From Nematostella vectensis (Eukaryota; Cnidaria; Anthozoa; Actiniaria; Edwardsiidae): 64,000 bases of DNA. Location of the stretch: contig NC_064036.1 in assembly GCF_932526225.1 (NCBI RefSeq), positions 14,067,181 to 14,131,180 on the forward strand. The letters run 5' to 3'. The notes under the pieces are model-generated. The model saw only the letters and a list, made by a program, of their open reading frames with translations. It was not told the DNA's origin and did not search any database. This document shows positions 62,601 through 64,000 of this stretch, piece by piece (position 1 is the first letter of the stretch; every line of letters begins with the position of its first letter). Made by a program: the position numbers and the translations under genes.

Positions 62601-62995
62601 CCAACCCTCCATCTTTTTGTCCAAAGTAATTTACAGATTTCGCATTTCCCTGATAAAAGCTTTTGACAGAAAACGTTTTTTAGAGATAGGATAATTTTAC
62701 TTCAAATAAGGAATAATTAATGTGAAGATGACCAAGAAAAATATTCGCTGAAAAATCTAAAAGGTGTACACTTCTGTCAGTATGAGTGTTTTGAACGAAC
62801 TTTGTATGGAATCGTTACTTCTATAGTATTTCTTTTTGGTGCAAGGTTTTCTGCCTTGGGCGCGGACGCCCCCTGTACCCACCCCTAGCTATGCAGACTG
62901 CAGCCCTTTGATTAATTGCTTTGTTTTGCGCAGGCCATGTTATTGATGATGAAATGCTTGTGAAACATCTCTTCACTGTGGGCGAGGTTGCTCAG
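47644..62995 (+). CDS. NCAPD3: Condensin II subunit D3, exons 1-26 (3' end beyond window)
   Basis: HEAT-repeat subunit of condensin II, acting in mitotic chromosome condensation. Exons: 47644-47974, 48907-49068, 49323-49400, 50669-50779, 51550-51680, 52486-52619, 52734-52779, 53073-53129, 54922-55028, 55400-55511, 56310-56396, 56838-56913, 57625-57712, 57955-58085, 58331-58401, 58556-58603, 59289-59404, 59789-59902, 60255-60329, 60435-60537, 60722-60824, 61758-61847, 61943-62019, 62255-62281, 62517-62595, 62934-62995. All GT-AG, phases agree, 872 codons in total. Landmarks matching vertebrate NCAPD3 in order: VFHPLLFQKAL, an NKRKR basic patch, the acidic MDEDSDDEDDD, WLHKYSKNTK, DRAPTVRAKAL, DEKVGVRKAALQ, DPALSVRRQAMVSLTSLL, LGWVLSVIGSV, HLFTVGEVAQ. 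The family protein is about 1500 residues, so roughly the last 40 percent lies past the window. Start choice: first ATG; Met 33 is an alternative. Confidence 0.95.
48259..48293. repeat. Small hairpin in NCAPD3 intron 1
   Basis: CTATAGTAGGCTG and CAGCCTATTATAG form a 13-bp stem with one G-T pair around a 9-base loop. Remnant of a foldback element or chance. Confidence 0.4.
50765..51480. repeat. 34-bp minisatellite over NCAPD3 exon 4 end and donor
   Basis: About 21 units of CATCCCAACCACAAGGTAAT then AACCTCAGCACAGG. The first unit is the last 15 bases of exon 4 plus its GTAATAAC donor; the rest fills intron 4. Many units keep CAAGGTAA; others drift to CATGATAA. Confidence 0.92.
51714..52410. 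repeat. 29-bp minisatellite in NCAPD3 intron 5
   Basis: About 24 units of GTGAGAGGGAGGGGTGGCAT then GGATGGACA, starting 33 bases after the exon 5 donor. G-rich on the coding strand. Minus-strand ORFs of up to 283 codons here are repeat translations. Confidence 0.95.
53452..54893. repeat. 35-bp minisatellite in NCAPD3 intron 8
   Basis: About 40 units built on AGTGTCCAGTACCTAATTGT then TGTGTTGTATATAAG, with length variants having GTTGTTTTGTCGTATAAAAG. Variants recur in groups (higher-order structure). The array ends about 30 bases before the exon 9 acceptor. Confidence 0.95.
55740..56109. mobile_element. Foldback MITE of about 370 bp in NCAPD3 intron 10
   Basis: Arms of about 120 bases pair nearly perfectly: left AAACTGATTTAAACTGCC and GACAATCTACTGAGTAACAC, right GTGTTACTCAGTAGATTGTC and GGCAGTTTAAATCAGTTT. 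The loop contains no ORF of interest. Confidence 0.9.
58700..58868. mobile_element. Short element with CCCTGTCA ends
   Basis: GCCCCTGTCACACTTAC at the left and TGACAGGGCC at the right, with GCAACTTG/CTTGCAA pieces inside. Resembles short non-autonomous DNA elements; NCAPD3 intron 16. Confidence 0.55.
58928..59163. mobile_element. MITE of about 236 bp, ACACCTATTT termini
   Basis: GCACCTATTTCAAG and TCAAATAGGTGTAC form the ends; inner GTCAGTGCAAAT and ATTTGCACTGAC, then AATGGCAGTTCT and AGAACTGCCATT, extend the stem. Same ends and size as 43697-43927, different interior. NCAPD3 intron 16. Confidence 0.75.
60870..61230. repeat. CAT-rich microsatellite region, NCAPD3 intron 21
   Basis: Irregular (ATC)n-type sequence leading into the 33-bp array; probably the source from which that array arose. 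Confidence 0.7.
61231..61657. repeat. 33-bp minisatellite, 13 copies, NCAPD3 intron 21
   Basis: Near-identical units of GTGTCATCATCAACATGATC then CTTGTCATTCATT. As 33 is a multiple of three, all frames without stops read through; the minus strand spells repeated MNDKDHVDDDT. Lies in an intron, so not taken as coding. Confidence 0.95.
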
Positions 62996-64000
62996 GTATG
63001 CAAGGCCAGTCTGCTCAGCACCAAGTTTAATAACCTGAGAATCAGGCCCTCCTATGTTTCTATCGCGCCGGCGAGAAACAAGACAAGGGCCTGATCCAAG
63101 TACTGTTCAAATTGCATGTTCTCATGCCGGATTCCGGCATGGCTCCTGATTGGTCAAAAAAACAAAGGGCACTCGATGGGAGGCGCTCATTGGTTTCGTT
63201 CTGCGTTAGCAGAATCAAAGAAATCGTTTTCTATAACATTTAAAAAAATATATTTTCCTCTCCTCATCTTCTTCGCTTCCGCTTGATACTCGTTAGATGT
63301 TCAAATGTCTTGCCCAGGCCGGCTATTGCGTGTGTTTATTTCTCATTGGTATCGTTTTTCGAAGCGAAGATCTACTAGTTATATCAAAGGCACTGGATGT
63401 CATAGAAGCTGCTTAATACTACAGACATCATTAGTCGTAGCTATAAATTTTTAGACAGACCAGGCGCCAAAAATTCGAGAAATTTGTCTGTGAAAGAAAG
63501 AATAATGCTTATTATTTGCGGCACTACCCGCGAGTTGTTGATTGAGTTAGCTTATCAAATAATGGCATTTGTGTTCAAGCAGCGGTTTATCCATTTAGAC
63601 GAAAAAGCATGTAGTAAATTGGTGATGTGAATATCCTGTAGTAATTTAGTGATGTGTGGATCTGCAGTCATATACTTAAATCGTTTCAAATCATTTAGCA
63701 TAAAGTTACCCTCACCCGGGTTCGTCGTTATTGTTATACATAAATGCTGTTTATAATTGATTTGGGCATTTGATTGTGCCACCACGCGAGTCATTGGAAA
63801 ATTGACAGTCGACGTATTTTAACAGTGGCCTGAAAAGGGGCAGCAGGCGTCACTTCTTGTATTTGTGTCAAGCATACTTTTATTTTTCCTCTCCAACTTT
63901 TGAAAAATAAAATCGCCTGATACTCAGGCTACACGTTTAAATACACATCATTTCACTTAAATATGGAAAAAGAGTTTAAACACGACCTTAAGAATGTCCA
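62996..64000. other. NCAPD3 intron 26, no further exon seen
   Basis: Next exon of NCAPD3 not found before the window end. Contains an exact 19-base palindrome CATGCCGGATTCCGGCATG at 63123-63141 and ATCAGGCCCT/AGGGCCTGAT arms at about 63041-63095. Confidence 0.5.

Overview
The window looks like nuclear DNA of an intron-rich invertebrate, most likely a cnidarian close to the sea anemone Nematostella (inference from gene structure, anthozoan-like proteins and repeat style; no search was run). Exons are short with GT-AG borders and conserved reading phase, genes lie far apart, and introns and spacers are full of foldback elements and minisatellites. A 200-N assembly gap lies at 18690-18889. Most long ORFs here are repeat translations or shadows; the real genes had to be assembled exon by exon.

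Layout. (1) 1626-9904, minus: a complete 16-exon ionotropic glutamate receptor gene, modelled at about 983 residues. It has a signal peptide, amino-terminal domain, split ligand-binding domain, M1 to M4 and a tail ending in a PDZ-type motif. Its first intron carries a 27-bp minisatellite and a foldback element. (2) 10144-15004: two inverted-repeat elements and two large minisatellites, no gene. (3) 15182-16267, minus: a small secreted cysteine-containing protein. (4) 18958-21605, minus: the 5' part of a single-span membrane protein with a cysteine-poor, PAN-like stretch; its 3' part is lost in or beyond the gap. Non-LTR retrotransposon debris lies at 18561-18665 and 22806-22992. (5) 24060-33792: about 9.7 kb without a recognisable gene. 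(6) 33793-37522, plus: a two-exon SNAG-domain transcription factor with eight C2H2 zinc fingers. The SNAG start is on a short upstream exon. (7) 38190-38543, plus: a possible small intronless gene. (8) 38758-46140: repeats, a diverged duplicated segment and two clear MITEs. (9) 46141-47232, minus: an intronless three-span membrane protein with a highly charged tail, head to head with (10) 47644 to the window end, plus: the first 26 exons (872 codons) of condensin II subunit NCAPD3. Four of its introns hold long minisatellites and intron 10 holds a foldback element.

The genes do not form a pathway. The receptor belongs to chemical signalling, the SNAG factor to repression, NCAPD3 to mitotic chromosome structure. 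The most unusual structural features are the receptor's glycine at the pore Q/R/N position, a tandem duplication spanning the splice acceptor of its M4 exon, and a minisatellite that has multiplied an exon end together with its splice donor in NCAPD3.
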